This document shows, piece by piece, positions 1-8,805 of a stretch of DNA of 64,000 bases (position 1 is the first letter of the stretch; the number at the start of each line of letters is the position of its first letter). The notes under the pieces were generated by a model. It was given only the letters and a program-made list of their open reading frames with translations. It did no database searches and was not told the origin of the DNA. This stretch comes from Vibrio albus. Its GTDB lineage: Bacteria > Pseudomonadota > Gammaproteobacteria > Enterobacterales > Vibrionaceae. The translations under genes were made by a program, and so were the position numbers. The stretch spans positions 1 through 64,000 of the forward strand of contig NZ_QFWT01000014.1 in the NCBI RefSeq assembly GCF_003144035.1. Direction: 5' to 3'.

Positions 1-118
1 CCGCCGCTCGACGCCCATAAACGCACCCGAAGGATTGTTGATGTCGTTTCCGCCCGACTTGCATGTGTTAGGCCTGCCGCCAGCGTTCAATCTGAGCCAT
101 GATCAAACTCTTCAATTT
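1..118 (-). rRNA. rrs: 16S ribosomal RNA, 5' end only
   Basis: The minus strand from 118 leftwards begins AAATTGAAGAGTTTGATCAT and continues with the universal GGCTCAG...GAACGCTGGCGG block, the standard start of bacterial 16S rRNA. The variable helix that follows (GTCGGGCGGAAACGAC, then CCTTCGGG and GGCGTCGAGCGGCGG) resembles Vibrionaceae 16S. Only the first 118 bases are inside the window, so the operon runs off the left edge. Its promoters and boxA leader lie at 322-507. In E. coli an rRNA operon also sits next to murI and btuB. Confidence 0.97.
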
Positions 119-321
119 AAGATTTTGGTCGGCTCAACGAATACTGACTTCAAAACTACAAAAGTAATTTTAAAGCTATTATCGTTCCAACAGAACGATA
201 ATGAATTGACTGTGCCAAGTCCGAAGACTTGATTGGTCACTCAGTTCATTGAAACCTAATTTGAAACCGAAGTTTCTAATTTGATTATCATCAACGAGTG
301 CCCACACAGATTGATAGGTTT

Positions 322-336
322 AAATTGTTAAAGAGC
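322..336 (-). promoter_or_regulatory. boxA antitermination element of the rRNA leader
   Basis: The minus strand reads GCTCTTTAACAATTT, matching the boxA of enterobacterial and Vibrio rrn leaders. It is transcribed between P2 and the 16S 5' end. The established role is loading the NusB/NusE antitermination complex. Confidence 0.85.
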
Positions 337-375
337 TTCCTAGCTTTCTGCTTTTCGCATCGGCTAGGGGTGCGT

Positions 376-403
376 ATAATACGCTTTGTTTTTTGCGAGT
401 CAA
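376..403 (-). promoter_or_regulatory. rRNA operon promoter P2 (downstream promoter)
   Basis: On the minus strand a -35 TTGACT (398-403) and a -10 TATTAT (376-381) are separated by 16 bp, the short spacing typical of rrn promoters. An A/T-rich stretch at about 404-425 upstream could serve as an UP element. Confidence 0.8.
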
Positions 404-479
404 GAAGTTTTTTTAACTTTCTTTTCCGCTTCCCTTTACGTTGTGTGACCAAGGCCTCACTCTGTGTCGGTGATGCGGC

Positions 480-507
480 ATTATAGGGAGGATCTTTTAG
501 ATCGCAA
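480..507 (-). promoter_or_regulatory. rRNA operon promoter P1 (upstream promoter)
   Basis: On the minus strand a -35 TTGCGA (502-507) and a perfect -10 TATAAT (480-485) have 16-bp spacing and a GC-rich discriminator (GCCGC), the signature of stringently controlled rRNA promoters. The very A/T-rich 508-560 upstream looks like an UP element. With 376-403 this forms the usual tandem P1/P2 pair. Confidence 0.8.
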
Positions 508-700
508 GATCTTTTTTAATTTATTTTTTTGTTTGCTGAAAAAAGCAACAACAGGCTGTTTTTTGAATAAAATTTCAACATTTGAGCGCCGTCACACCTA
601 TCTGTTGGAAATCCGCCACGCTTATACGTACTATTCGTAAAGCTGTTAAATTTAATAGCGTTTATTCTAATTTCACTTATTGCAGACGTTGTATTCTGAT

Positions 701-1150
701 ATGGACTCTAAAAACTCTTATATTATTTTAGTTATTCTTGCTGTGCTTGGTGTTGTTGCTATCTACCAACTACCAGATTTTAACCCAGCCTTTGCCTATG
801 CTCTCGGCATTGCTGTTGCAGCTTTTGTTCTTAAACCCTCTAAAGTATCTTCTGACAAGGAAACGGACGCCCGCCCTGCTACAACAACCTTATATGTTGG
901 CAACCTCCCGTATAAAGCAAACGAAAACAATGTTCGCCAGCTTTTCTCTGAACAAGGTGAAGTGTTTGCCGTTCGCCTTATGAAAGACAAAAGAACGGGG
1001 AAACGCCGTGGTTTTGGATTTGTAGTAATGGCAAGTAGTGATGTGGATACTGCAATCGCTGCTCTGAACGAGCACGATTACATGCAGCGGACTTTAAAAG
1101 TCCGGATTGCAAATGATCCTAAGCATCCAGAAATGGAAGAGGCTCGATAG
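701..1150 (+). CDS. Membrane-anchored RRM-domain RNA-binding protein
   Basis: A protein of 149 residues from the ATG at 701. A TTG at 680 would add seven residues, but neither start has a clear ribosome binding site. Two hydrophobic segments at about 5-22 and 28-45 are followed by one RNA recognition motif at about 62-140. RNP2 is LYVGNL and RNP1 is RGFGFVVM, both intact, so single-stranded RNA binding is expected. Short RRM proteins of this kind are common in Vibrionaceae and cyanobacteria; I know of no defined role for this one. Its last 32 bases overlap the 3' end of the convergent murI, so the two mRNAs are complementary there. Confidence 0.85.
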   Translation: MDSKNSYIILVILAVLGVVAIYQLPDFNPAFAYALGIAVAAFVLKPSKVSSDKETDARPATTTLYVGNLPYKANENNVRQLFSEQGEVFAVRLMKDKRTGKRRGFGFVVMASSDVDTAIAALNEHDYMQRTLKVRIANDPKHPEMEEAR

Positions 1151-1919
1151 GACTAAACCCCAATTTATCAATATAGTAATTGAGTGCAGCTTTATCTCCT
1201 AAAGCTGCACTACAATAAATATCGTATTGTTCCCTGCCTACACTGCTTTTCTCACTCACATCTGCCAATAGCGATTTCACTCTTCTTGCGATGGCCTCTC
1301 CAGAGTCTACCAGCATCACTTTATTATCAAACGCCTCTGCTATTTCTTTCTTAAGTAGTGGGAAGTGTGTACAGCCTAATACCGCCACATCAACTTTATC
1401 GATTAGTGGCGACAATATCTGTTTAAGCTCATTAATATCGACAGGGTTTCCACATAACTTATCTTCAGCCATATTCACCAGCCGGGTTGAACCTAACAGC
1501 TCTACAGGTTTATCCGGGGAAAAATTATGAATCAAGTGGTGGGTATACTCTCTTTTTATCGTCGCTGGCGTAGCAATCAAACCCACAGCTTTATGAGACA
1601 GATTCGATGCTGGCTTAATAGCGGGTACAACACCAACAACAGGAACCGTTAATATCTGCCGCAGTCGCGGAAGAACGATAGTACTGGCAGTATTACAGGC
1701 AATGACCACCAAATCGATACTCTGGAGCTGTACCATTCGTTGGATAAGGTTCTCCACACGGCTTATCAGAATAGACTGAGGGAGCTCCCCATAAGGATAG
1801 GCTTTATTGTCAAACAGGTAGGTATAGTCAAGATGTGGTAGTAACGCTTTTATCTCTTTAAATACAGAAAGGCCGCCGACACCAGAATCGAAGATAAGAA
1901 TTTTTGGAATGTTAGGCAT
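1119..1919 (-). CDS. murI: Glutamate racemase
   Basis: Cofactor-independent interconversion of L- and D-glutamate, supplying D-Glu for peptidoglycan in the cytoplasm. The family signatures are present: FDSGVGGLSV near the N terminus with the first catalytic region, VIACNTAST with catalytic Cys at about residue 75, and AVLGCTHFPLL with the second catalytic Cys at about 185. The length, 266 residues, is normal. I take the ATG at 1919; a GTG four codons upstream (1931) is possible and neither has a good Shine-Dalgarno. The gene follows btuB on the same strand, as in E. coli btuB-murI, and its 3' end overlaps the convergent RRM gene. Confidence 0.95.
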   Translation of the reverse strand: MPNIPKILIFDSGVGGLSVFKEIKALLPHLDYTYLFDNKAYPYGELPQSILISRVENLIQRMVQLQSIDLVVIACNTASTIVLPRLRQILTVPVVGVVPAIKPASNLSHKAVGLIATPATIKREYTHHLIHNFSPDKPVELLGSTRLVNMAEDKLCGNPVDINELKQILSPLIDKVDVAVLGCTHFPLLKKEIAEAFDNKVMLVDSGEAIARRVKSLLADVSEKSSVGREQYDIYCSAALGDKAALNYYIDKLGFSPIEPLPFLDA

Positions 1920-1972
1920 TTCTGGTGTCACTGTTGGTTGAGTTTAGATTAGTGGCAGTAATCATACTCCGA

Positions 1973-2012
1973 GGGGGGGAGTTGGCAAGGGGAATAAAGG
2001 GGGGAAGGGGGG
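1973..2012. other. G-run tract with G-quadruplex potential between btuB and murI
   Basis: The plus strand has four G runs of 7, 4, 6 and 6 bases (1973-1979, 1989-1992, 1999-2004, 2007-2012) with loops of 9, 6 and 2 bases. This fits relaxed G-quadruplex rules. It is the template strand for the leftward btuB-murI transcript, so the mRNA would carry C runs just before murI. Function unknown. Confidence 0.5.
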
Positions 2013-2063
2013 AAGGATAGAGGATGAAAGTGTTAGCTTCATCCTCTTCGTGGGTATAGATAA

Positions 2064-4013
2064 TTAGAATTGGTAAGTGGCGGTGAGTTTAAACTCGCGC
2101 CCATTGCCTGGGTAGTAACTGGATCCCCATGCTGAATACGTTACATTTTGTGCATATTTTTCATCAAACATATTATCTACGCGCAATGTTGCTAAAAACT
2201 CTTGTTGGCTATAGCTGATAGCTAAATTACCTAGCCAATAAGCTTCTAATTTATCATTTACATTTGCGCTATCACTATTCTCATACCGCTCACCAACGTA
2301 TACAGCCTCTGCAAAGACTTCCCAGCTATTCATAAACTGATAGGTCGTAAAACCACGCCCTGAATGCTTAGCTACCCATGGAAGCTCTTTGTCTTTATTG
2401 CTACCTTTCGTATATTCTGCATCAATATAGCTATATTCAGTACCAACCAATAGATCACTAGTTAAGTATTTATCTACATAGACACTTAGGCCATATCTTT
2501 CTGACTCATCAGCATTAACATTTGCGCCATTAAACAGGCCACCGACAGGCTTTTCTGCCGTTGAATCAAATACAATTTCATCTTTGAGTTTCAAGTTGTA
2601 GGCATCCAGTCTTACAGAGTAATCATTACCAATATGATCAAGACCAGTTTCAATAGAAGTCCCCCGTTGTGGCTTCAGACCTACAACATCAGGGGAGGTA
2701 TATGCTTGCTCATCTACTTTAGCAAAACGAAAATTGGTTTCACCACGAAGATATAGTCGTGTATTAGTGCTTAACTTGTAATTCGCCCCTAATTCCACGG
2801 CTGTTGCATCTTCACTTAATGATGCCCCAGTCGAATAAGTACTAGCATCTTTTATTTCATCCTCAGCTTTACTATATCGACCACCAGTTATCATCGTTAT
2901 GGTATTTGATAGTGGGTAATTCACTTGAGTATAAAGGCTAGATACTTGTTGAATATTCTCTCTGTTATATGAACTAGATAAGTAGTCAAAGTCACTTCTA
3001 TTATAATCTACGCCAAATAACACATTGCCTTTACCTACCGGAGTGGACAATTCTCTCTCTAAATTCAGTAAAACTTCGACCTCATTATTGTCTTTCGTAA
3101 AGGAGCCCCATTTATACCCCCTAGACGATGTATCGGCCAAACTAATATCACCTTTCGCCAACCAATCAGGGGATAGATTTTGTTTATATCCAAAACGTAG
3201 AGCCGAGGTAATTTCATGAGTATAATCTGTTGTGCTAGTGGATTGCTTAGGATCCGCCTCATACTGAGTTTTAGTTAAGCTACTTGGGTATTGAAGGTCG
3301 TTATCGTAGTAACTAGCTTCTGTATAAAACTCTTTGTCGTCTTGCACAAAATCAACACGGCCGAGCAGACTGCCAGTTTCACGATCATTATGATCACGAT
3401 AGTTACCACTGTTATTCTGACTAGCAGTCAGTGAAAAACTCCAGTTATCGATGATACGGTTAGACACATTGACGCTACCTGCGTATGAATCATAGCTACC
3501 AACAGACGCTGTCACTTCACCATGAGGTTTTGTCGATCTTTTGGTGATAATATTGATAACACCGCCTACAGCCTGATCACCGTAAAGCACGCCAGCACTA
3601 CCCGACAGAATTTCAACCGTTTCAATCTGACTGATCAAAATAGAGGATAGCTGAGGCGCAGAAAGATCGGGCTTATTCAGTTTACGTCCATCAACCAATA
3701 TCAAAGTATTATGTGCTGCTTGCTCACCGGTAAAACCTCTTAGAGAAAAAACCGGGCCGCTATTTGTGTCTGAAACCTGAATCCCGGCACGGCTTCTTAA
3801 CAGAGAAGAAAGCGATGTTGCGCCACTGGCTTTAATCTCATCCTGATCGATCACCACGATATTTGCCGGAATATCAGAAATTGAATTTACGTTTTCACTT
3901 TTTCCCAGCACCACGACGGTGTCCATATCATCGGACGACACACTTTGAGCTTGTGAAAAAGAGGTATAAGAAAGGAGCGATGCCACTGCTATCGCTAGAT
4001 ATGATTTGTTCAT
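2064..4013 (-). CDS. btuB: TonB-dependent vitamin B12 outer-membrane receptor
   Basis: A 649-residue outer-membrane receptor with a signal peptide ending about SFSQA, a TonB box DTVVVLGKS, a plug domain at about 40-150 (GVLYGDQAVGGVINIITK) and a 22-strand barrel ending in the canonical terminal Phe (TATYQF). It imports cobalamin using energy from TonB-ExbB-ExbD. The B12 identity rests on the cobalamin riboswitch directly upstream (4041-4215) and the btuB-murI synteny; the protein alone would only say TonB-dependent receptor. It is somewhat longer than E. coli BtuB (about 614). An AGGA sits 7 bases before the ATG. Confidence 0.9.
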   Translation of the reverse strand: MNKSYLAIAVASLLSYTSFSQAQSVSSDDMDTVVVLGKSENVNSISDIPANIVVIDQDEIKASGATSLSSLLRSRAGIQVSDTNSGPVFSLRGFTGEQAAHNTLILVDGRKLNKPDLSAPQLSSILISQIETVEILSGSAGVLYGDQAVGGVINIITKRSTKPHGEVTASVGSYDSYAGSVNVSNRIIDNWSFSLTASQNNSGNYRDHNDRETGSLLGRVDFVQDDKEFYTEASYYDNDLQYPSSLTKTQYEADPKQSTSTTDYTHEITSALRFGYKQNLSPDWLAKGDISLADTSSRGYKWGSFTKDNNEVEVLLNLERELSTPVGKGNVLFGVDYNRSDFDYLSSSYNRENIQQVSSLYTQVNYPLSNTITMITGGRYSKAEDEIKDASTYSTGASLSEDATAVELGANYKLSTNTRLYLRGETNFRFAKVDEQAYTSPDVVGLKPQRGTSIETGLDHIGNDYSVRLDAYNLKLKDEIVFDSTAEKPVGGLFNGANVNADESERYGLSVYVDKYLTSDLLVGTEYSYIDAEYTKGSNKDKELPWVAKHSGRGFTTYQFMNSWEVFAEAVYVGERYENSDSANVNDKLEAYWLGNLAISYSQQEFLATLRVDNMFDEKYAQNVTYSAWGSSYYPGNGREFKLTATYQF

Positions 4014-4040
4014 TTTATAGTCCTAAATCGCGTAGTTTCC

Positions 4041-4215
4041 TTCGTTCACTGGCAGGTATTCGGACTTAAGAGCTCGATAAATTGCTTTACCATCTTACAT
4101 CTCACTTCCCACTTAAAAGTAGTGTGTAGGTTTCCCCGCAGATGCTCGTTCTCTTTTACCGCTGCGCGTCAGTTCCGGATTTTCACCAGATTCCCTTTAA
4201 CAGCCCTTCTTTTCG
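4041..4215 (-). promoter_or_regulatory. Cobalamin riboswitch (btuB leader)
   Basis: Minus-strand leader of btuB containing conserved cobalamin-riboswitch elements in order: AAAGGGAA, GGTGAAAATCCGGAACTG, the CGCGCAGCGGTAA junction, and the B12 box AGTCCGAATACCTGCC (4051-4066). The established mechanism is that adenosylcobalamin binding lowers translation or transcription of the downstream receptor. It ends about 30 bases before the btuB ATG, so occlusion of the ribosome binding site is the likely mode. Confidence 0.92.
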
Positions 4216-4376
4216 AAAAAACTGTGACCAGCGTCGCGTGGATAGTAGATGGCTAGCCATCCAATGTCTAGTTCTATTATTGACACAAAGGTAAGAAATC
4301 CAGACAGGACTGGACAAGCGTTATGAATTGACTAAAATCTGCGCTCCCTGTTTGAACATAAGCAAAAGGCATATTC

Positions 4377-5486
4377 ATGGCGAATCCAGATATCATCACC
4401 TCTCAGTATCAGCAGCAGTTGGAAGAAAAAAAACAGCGGCTGACCGGGATGTTCTCACCCTATGGTGTACCAGAGCTGGAAGTGTTTGAATCACCAGAGC
4501 AACATTATCGTATGCGGGCCGAATTCCGGATATGGCATGAAGGTGAAGACCTTTACTACATCATGTTCAATCAGGAGACCCGCAAGAAGTATCGTGTTGA
4601 TCAATTCCCGGCAGCCAGCAAACTGATTAACGACCTGATGCCTGTTCTGATGGAAAAGATGAAACATAATGACGTACTGCGTCGTAAGCTGTTTCAGGTA
4701 GATTTCCTTTCCACTCTAAGTGGCGAAATACTGGTATCTCTGCTGTATCACCGTCAGTTAGATGATGCCTGGACCGAAGAAGCCAAGAGCCTGAAAGCGG
4801 AGTTAATCCAGCAAGGCTTTAACCTGAATATTATCGGCCGAGCACGTAAGATGAAGATTGTGCTGGATCGGGAATATGTGGTGGAAAAACTGAAGGTCAA
4901 TGGTGACACCTATATCTACCAGCAGGTAGAAAACAGTTTCACTCAACCAAATGGTATTGTTGCCCAAAAAATGCTGGAATGGGCAATTGACTGCACCAAA
5001 GACAGTTCCGGTGATCTGCTGGAATTATATTGTGGTAACGGCAACTTCTCTCTGGCTCTGGCACAGAACTTTGAGCGTGTACTGGCGACCGAACTGGCGA
5101 AACCCTCAGTAGAATCGGCACAATACAATATTGCTGCCAATAACATTGATAATGTCCAGATCATTCGTATGTCTGCGGAAGAGTTTACTGAAGCGATGGA
5201 AGGAAAAAGAGAATTCCGCCGCCTGAAGCAGCAGAATGTGGATCTGAAAACGTATAACTGCAACACCATCTTTGTTGATCCACCGAGAGCCGGTATGGAT
5301 GAAGGCACCTGCCGTATGGTTCAGGGCTACGAGCGCATTATGTATATCTCCTGTAATCCGGAAACGCTGCAACAAAACCTGGAAATTCTGAGCGAAACAC
5401 ACAAAGTCACCCGCTTCGCTCTGTTTGATCAATTCCCGTATACCCACCATATGGAAGCTGGCGTGCTGTTAGAGCGCATTAAATAA
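4377..5486 (+). CDS. trmA: tRNA (uracil-54-C5)-methyltransferase, 3' end supplied by the island
   Basis: Makes ribothymidine at U54 of the T-loop using S-adenosylmethionine. A 369-residue protein (E. coli TrmA is 366). The SAM-binding motif LELYCGNGNFSLAL is at about 219-232, DPPRAGMD at about 299, the nucleophile Cys in ISCNPETL at about 325, and the catalytic Glu in HHMEAG near the C terminus. The last residues (VLLERIK) lie beyond the 18-bp attachment core, so they are encoded by the inserted island; the displaced chromosomal end (VLLERKPS) is at 27863-27911. The fusion keeps the reading frame, the catalytic Glu and the length, so the enzyme should be active. Confidence 0.97.
   Translation: MANPDIITSQYQQQLEEKKQRLTGMFSPYGVPELEVFESPEQHYRMRAEFRIWHEGEDLYYIMFNQETRKKYRVDQFPAASKLINDLMPVLMEKMKHNDVLRRKLFQVDFLSTLSGEILVSLLYHRQLDDAWTEEAKSLKAELIQQGFNLNIIGRARKMKIVLDREYVVEKLKVNGDTYIYQQVENSFTQPNGIVAQKMLEWAIDCTKDSSGDLLELYCGNGNFSLALAQNFERVLATELAKPSVESAQYNIAANNIDNVQIIRMSAEEFTEAMEGKREFRRLKQQNVDLKTYNCNTIFVDPPRAGMDEGTCRMVQGYERIMYISCNPETLQQNLEILSETHKVTRFALFDQFPYTHHMEAGVLLERIK
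5441..5458. repeat. attL core, left copy of the 18-bp direct repeat
   Basis: TACCCACCATATGGAAGC, inside the trmA coding sequence. It encodes THHMEA, the segment with the catalytic glutamate, which is strongly conserved and therefore a dependable integration target. An identical copy is at 27863-27880. Confidence 0.9.
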
Positions 5487-6019
5487 GGCATTAAACAAAC
5501 TTGGAAGTCATGGAATATCACTCCGGGTACGGCGTGGGGTACGGGAACACCTAAAACCAACCTCACGCTCTGGGGACAAGTTCTTTTTCACCCAGTATAA
5601 ACTCAGCGGCATATTGACTCGTTATCAGATGTTCGTTTGACCGTGTTGGCTTCAGCGAACTACTTATTGTCGCATTGAATGAAATCACCAATCATTAAAA
5701 CCCTAAGGTTCACCGACAGGTTTTAGCTTAATTTACAGCAAAAAACTGTCACGTCACTTATTACCAGAGAAGAAATACAGCTATTACTAAAACAAAATTG
5801 GCTCTGTTCAACTTTGGCCAGATTGTATAACACCTTGACTCAAAGAAACCAAAGGGCACAATGATATCGTCCGCACTTCTCTGGACAGAATGAGATACTC
5901 CATAGCTATCTCAATTGTTGTCAATCGAAACTGTTTTCAATTAGCGGCATCTGGAAACCCGTGTTTTAAGGTAATAAAAAAGACCGGATAAACCGAACTC
6001 TTGTCTACTCAGAAATTTG
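5487..6019. other. Left end of the island, no gene seen
   Basis: 533 bases between trmA and the 3' end of the GHKL gene. Apart from the tandem GGGTACGG motif at 5525-5545 I find no open frame, RNA gene or clear terminator. It may hold integrase or excisionase binding sites for the left attachment region. Confidence 0.6.
5525..5545. repeat. Left tandem GGGTACGG motif, candidate integrase arm site
   Basis: Two GGGTACGG units separated by CGTG. A 20-base copy with a single T/C difference occurs at 27724-27743, just upstream of the integrase gene. Paired short repeats inside both ends of an island, near the att cores, are what arm-type binding sites of a P4-like integrase would look like; binding is inferred. 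Confidence 0.6.
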
Positions 6020-8041
6020 TTAACTCATTGGCAAGCCAAGCTTGTCGAAGAATGCCTTATTACGCTCTTTTGCCATGTTAACTAGGCGATCAAATGAAAT
6101 GACCTCGATGTAAGATTTAAAGCCTTTGTTGTAGCCAAAGTAACCCAAATGATCATGAGTAACCTGCAAATCAAGTATCTTACACCGCTGAATCAGACTC
6201 GGAGTCAGGTCTGCAACTATATAGCAGTAACCCGGAATATCATTCGCATTTGGAATAGGGCGTCCTTGTGGAGTTTTCGTCTTACCCTCCCTAACTCGCT
6301 CTAAGTAACCGAGAGCTTGCTCAATTGGGTCCTTGTCTTCACCAGCTTTTGCATCGTTACGCATAGGGCGCTTAATTTCTACCACAGTAATTGAAGCAAG
6401 TGGCATCGATTTCTTATCTGATACTAGCATTGGATTATCGTAGATGTTCATTGCCAGTAAATCAGGTTCTTTGCCACTATCAGTATCAACAATCGGCATA
6501 GTAGAGAGCGGTTTATCTGATGCTAGATAGTTGTGAAATGCTAAACGCTCATCAACTAGCCACAGGTTACAAGAATCTAAGAAGACTTCGCTCGAGTCTT
6601 TTCTCATCGGCATGATTAACTCATGGATGATTTCTTCTTTGGCGTACTTACCATCAGAAGTGCGCTCGATTGACTTCTCTAGCAAGTCGATAATCACCTT
6701 GCGGTGAGATACGTAATTAGCTAGGTCAGACTTTTTCAAGTCTTCTACTTTTTGTAAATAGCTCTGAATACGTTCTTCATACTCTTCAGCTTGCTCATTT
6801 CGCTTCGGAGTCATGATTTGCTGGCCTTCGCATAGTAACTGACGCTCTACTGTATACCACTGCTCATGAAGGTGTAACTCAACATCTTTGTCAGACTTAT
6901 CTGGATCAATAATCAGGTCTTTGTCTTCTATGTAGCTGGTAATTGGGCGGTAGCGAGGCGCTTGAGTAACAATGTACTCATCAACCCTACGTTTACCCGC
7001 TGAGATGTTCTTTTCTAGGACATCTTTGAGGTATACCTGCGCTCTCTTAAGAACATCCTCACGAATGACCTTTAGTGAAAGCTCTTGGTCAGCAAAGAGA
7101 CCATCAAAGCTTTCCGCTATTTCAAACGAAGTTCGTTCTGCACGAACGTTATCATCCAAGAATTTAGACGATACGTAACACGTGTAAACAAATTCGCCTG
7201 AGTCATCTGAAATCTTCTGATAAAGACCGGGAAGTTTGCCTTGAATTCCTTCTTCTTTTACCAAGCGGTTAGCAGCACATAAAGACAGTTGGTGCTTCTT
7301 GTTAACCGAAGCCCTGAACTTGATGTGTGTAAGCTCAAACATCTCACCAAGAATTTCAATCTGTTCATGCGCTGCTTGTGAGTGCATGTGAGCATCAAAC
7401 AACTGATAGAGACTGACGGTTTCTGAACCATCTTCAACAAAGATTTGAGGCACACCACCTTCACGTACAAAGTACCACAGACAGTGTTCTAGCAAGGCAT
7501 TGGCAATTGTTTCAATACCTGATGGGACTGCTTTTCTATACGCCTTATCAAAATCATTAAGTGTTATTACAGAGCCAGTTTGATTCCGCTCTGATGATGT
7601 AACCCTATCGCCATGTACACCGTTGCTACTGTTAAAAGCGAACTCACGGTGGCTAAAATTTTCTTGATCAGAAAAGACGCTTGATACACTTACTTGGTCA
7701 AATGCCTTAAGCCATAATAAGCGGCCAACACCACGACACCCTTTATCTATCTTGTGGTCAGAGTCTAAGGTCTGGAAGGAGTTAAAGTTTACATTGTTGA
7801 AGCCACAGCCATTGTCTGCAACCTTGAATCCAAGAATAGGCGCACAAGACGCACCACCAATATCCATCTCCCCTTGTGGCTCTCGGATAATGGTTAGAGT
7901 GATTTTGCCTTGGTCTGTGTTGCCTTTTTCTTCAATAGAGTGAATAGAGTTAACAACCGCCTCAAACACTGGCATCAAGCCGTGATTCCTTGGCAAAGAG
8001 GTATTTCTAAGTCGACCTCTAAGGTTCGTGTGCAAGCTCAT
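6020..8041 (-). CDS. GHKL ATPase fused to a PD-(D/E)XK-like nuclease domain, putative defence protein
   Basis: 673 residues from the ATG at 8041, which has AAGGGG six bases upstream (a TTG two codons earlier is less likely). The N-terminal third is a GHKL (HSP90/MutL/MORC-type) ATPase: N-box FEAVVNSIHS at about 27, DNGCGF at about 75, and KGCRGVGRL at about 97. The middle is likely an S5-like region plus a charged helical part at about 365-460. The C-terminal 150 residues show EPDLLAM (about 525) and VVEIKRP (about 553) with a downstream Q in IEQALGYL, the pattern of a PD-(D/E)XK nuclease. MORC/MutL-like ATPases are known in restriction-linked systems (the family described by Iyer and Aravind), so DNA defence is plausible. 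No partner gene adjoins it; alpA copy 1 is upstream. Confidence 0.75.
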   Translation of the reverse strand: MSLHTNLRGRLRNTSLPRNHGLMPVFEAVVNSIHSIEEKGNTDQGKITLTIIREPQGEMDIGGASCAPILGFKVADNGCGFNNVNFNSFQTLDSDHKIDKGCRGVGRLLWLKAFDQVSVSSVFSDQENFSHREFAFNSSNGVHGDRVTSSERNQTGSVITLNDFDKAYRKAVPSGIETIANALLEHCLWYFVREGGVPQIFVEDGSETVSLYQLFDAHMHSQAAHEQIEILGEMFELTHIKFRASVNKKHQLSLCAANRLVKEEGIQGKLPGLYQKISDDSGEFVYTCYVSSKFLDDNVRAERTSFEIAESFDGLFADQELSLKVIREDVLKRAQVYLKDVLEKNISAGKRRVDEYIVTQAPRYRPITSYIEDKDLIIDPDKSDKDVELHLHEQWYTVERQLLCEGQQIMTPKRNEQAEEYEERIQSYLQKVEDLKKSDLANYVSHRKVIIDLLEKSIERTSDGKYAKEEIIHELIMPMRKDSSEVFLDSCNLWLVDERLAFHNYLASDKPLSTMPIVDTDSGKEPDLLAMNIYDNPMLVSDKKSMPLASITVVEIKRPMRNDAKAGEDKDPIEQALGYLERVREGKTKTPQGRPIPNANDIPGYCYIVADLTPSLIQRCKILDLQVTHDHLGYFGYNKGFKSYIEVISFDRLVNMAKERNKAFFDKLGLPMS

Positions 8042-8363
8042 CGCCAACCCCTTGAATTCAATATAGTGATTTTAATTTTAGATTAGAAAAGCATGTTATT
8101 GCATAACTGGTTATATATTAAGTGAAATTCTCAAATTTGCCGGATTTCATTTTCATTTTGACAGCTTGGTTCTCAATACTGAACTTTATCTACCAACCTC
8201 TGTTTAGCAAAAAGGTATGTGGCGAAAATTATCTTTCATACCATTATGCCTTAACCGTGTAATCCTTCATCACTGGCGCTAAGGTGCATTAGTCAAAGGC
8301 GAGCAGAGCAAAATTCGTAATTCAATGGTTGTAACTCGGTATAGATCCTAAAGAATTTTGAGA
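8042..8363. other. Gap between the GHKL gene and alpA copy 1
   Basis: 322 bases, A/T-rich, presumably holding the leftward promoter of the GHKL gene. The ribosome binding site AAGGGG is at its left edge. No further gene or hairpin is evident. Confidence 0.5.
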
Positions 8364-8567
8364 TCATCCAAAGAATTCCTTCGCGGCTCTATCACGCACC
8401 TGCACTCGCCACTCCAACCACTCGTTGAGATCGCTTTCAAGCCAAGCTACCGTCCTTGAACCAATGGGAACACTAGCCGGAAATTCCCCTTCCTTAATCT
8501 TGTTATAGATTGCAGACCGACTTAAACCAGTTTTTTCCATCACATCTTTTAGACGTGAAAATTTCAT
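8364..8567 (-). CDS. AlpA-family HTH regulator, copy 1
   Basis: 67 residues, a MerR/excisionase-type winged helix (RLKDVMEKTGLSRSAIY, then VAWLESDLNEWLEWR). AlpA proteins activate excision or early genes of P4/CP4-type islands. I start at the ATG at 8567, preceded by GAGG seven bases upstream, not the in-frame ATG at 8594; this gives the same length as copy 2 at 13625-13828. The two proteins are about 80 percent identical by eye and share a 41-bp identical DNA block (8512-8552) and a conserved upstream block. It lies upstream of the GHKL gene on the same strand. Confidence 0.9.
   Translation of the reverse strand: MKFSRLKDVMEKTGLSRSAIYNKIKEGEFPASVPIGSRTVAWLESDLNEWLEWRVQVRDRAAKEFFG
8512..8552. 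repeat. 41-bp identical block of the alpA duplication, left copy
   Basis: Identical to 13773-13813, in direct orientation, within the N-terminal coding part of the two alpA genes. Recombination between the copies would delete 5,261 bp, exactly the channel/HNH/TerB/WYL cassette. Confidence 0.85.
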
Positions 8568-8605
8568 CGTTTTTTCCTCATTTGAAATTCTCATATAACG
8601 CTATA

Positions 8606-8644
8606 GACCCGTCTAGGGGTTTGAAGACGTCCCAGAGCGTCCAG
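8606..8644 (-). promoter_or_regulatory. Conserved block upstream of alpA copy 1, candidate operator
   Basis: 39 bases matching 13867-13905 at 36 positions, at the same distance upstream of alpA in both copies (about 40 bp). On the minus strand it has tandem TGGACG and TGGGACG units. Conservation above that of the alpA third-codon positions suggests a binding site, perhaps for AlpA itself. Confidence 0.5.
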
Positions 8645-8805
8645 TTACTTGGATCCAGAGCATCTGCTTACACTGGACAGAACATAGCTTAACCGGAAAA
8701 TGTTTACTTGGTATTCGTTTGCTGTAAGTAATTATTGTCTACTAGACTAGTCAAGTTTATAGTTATGCCACTAATTGAACCAATCTGATAGATTAGCTTT
8801 ACCAG

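Noticed and set aside
298..486. 62-codon frame in the rRNA leader region
   Set aside because: It overlaps rRNA promoter P2, boxA and the P1 -10 region on the opposite strand, and has no ribosome binding site or family resemblance.
5790..5830. GGCTCTGTTCAA resembling an IS6-family end
   Set aside because: The match stops after about 10 bases, there is no partner inverted repeat and no transposase gene nearby.
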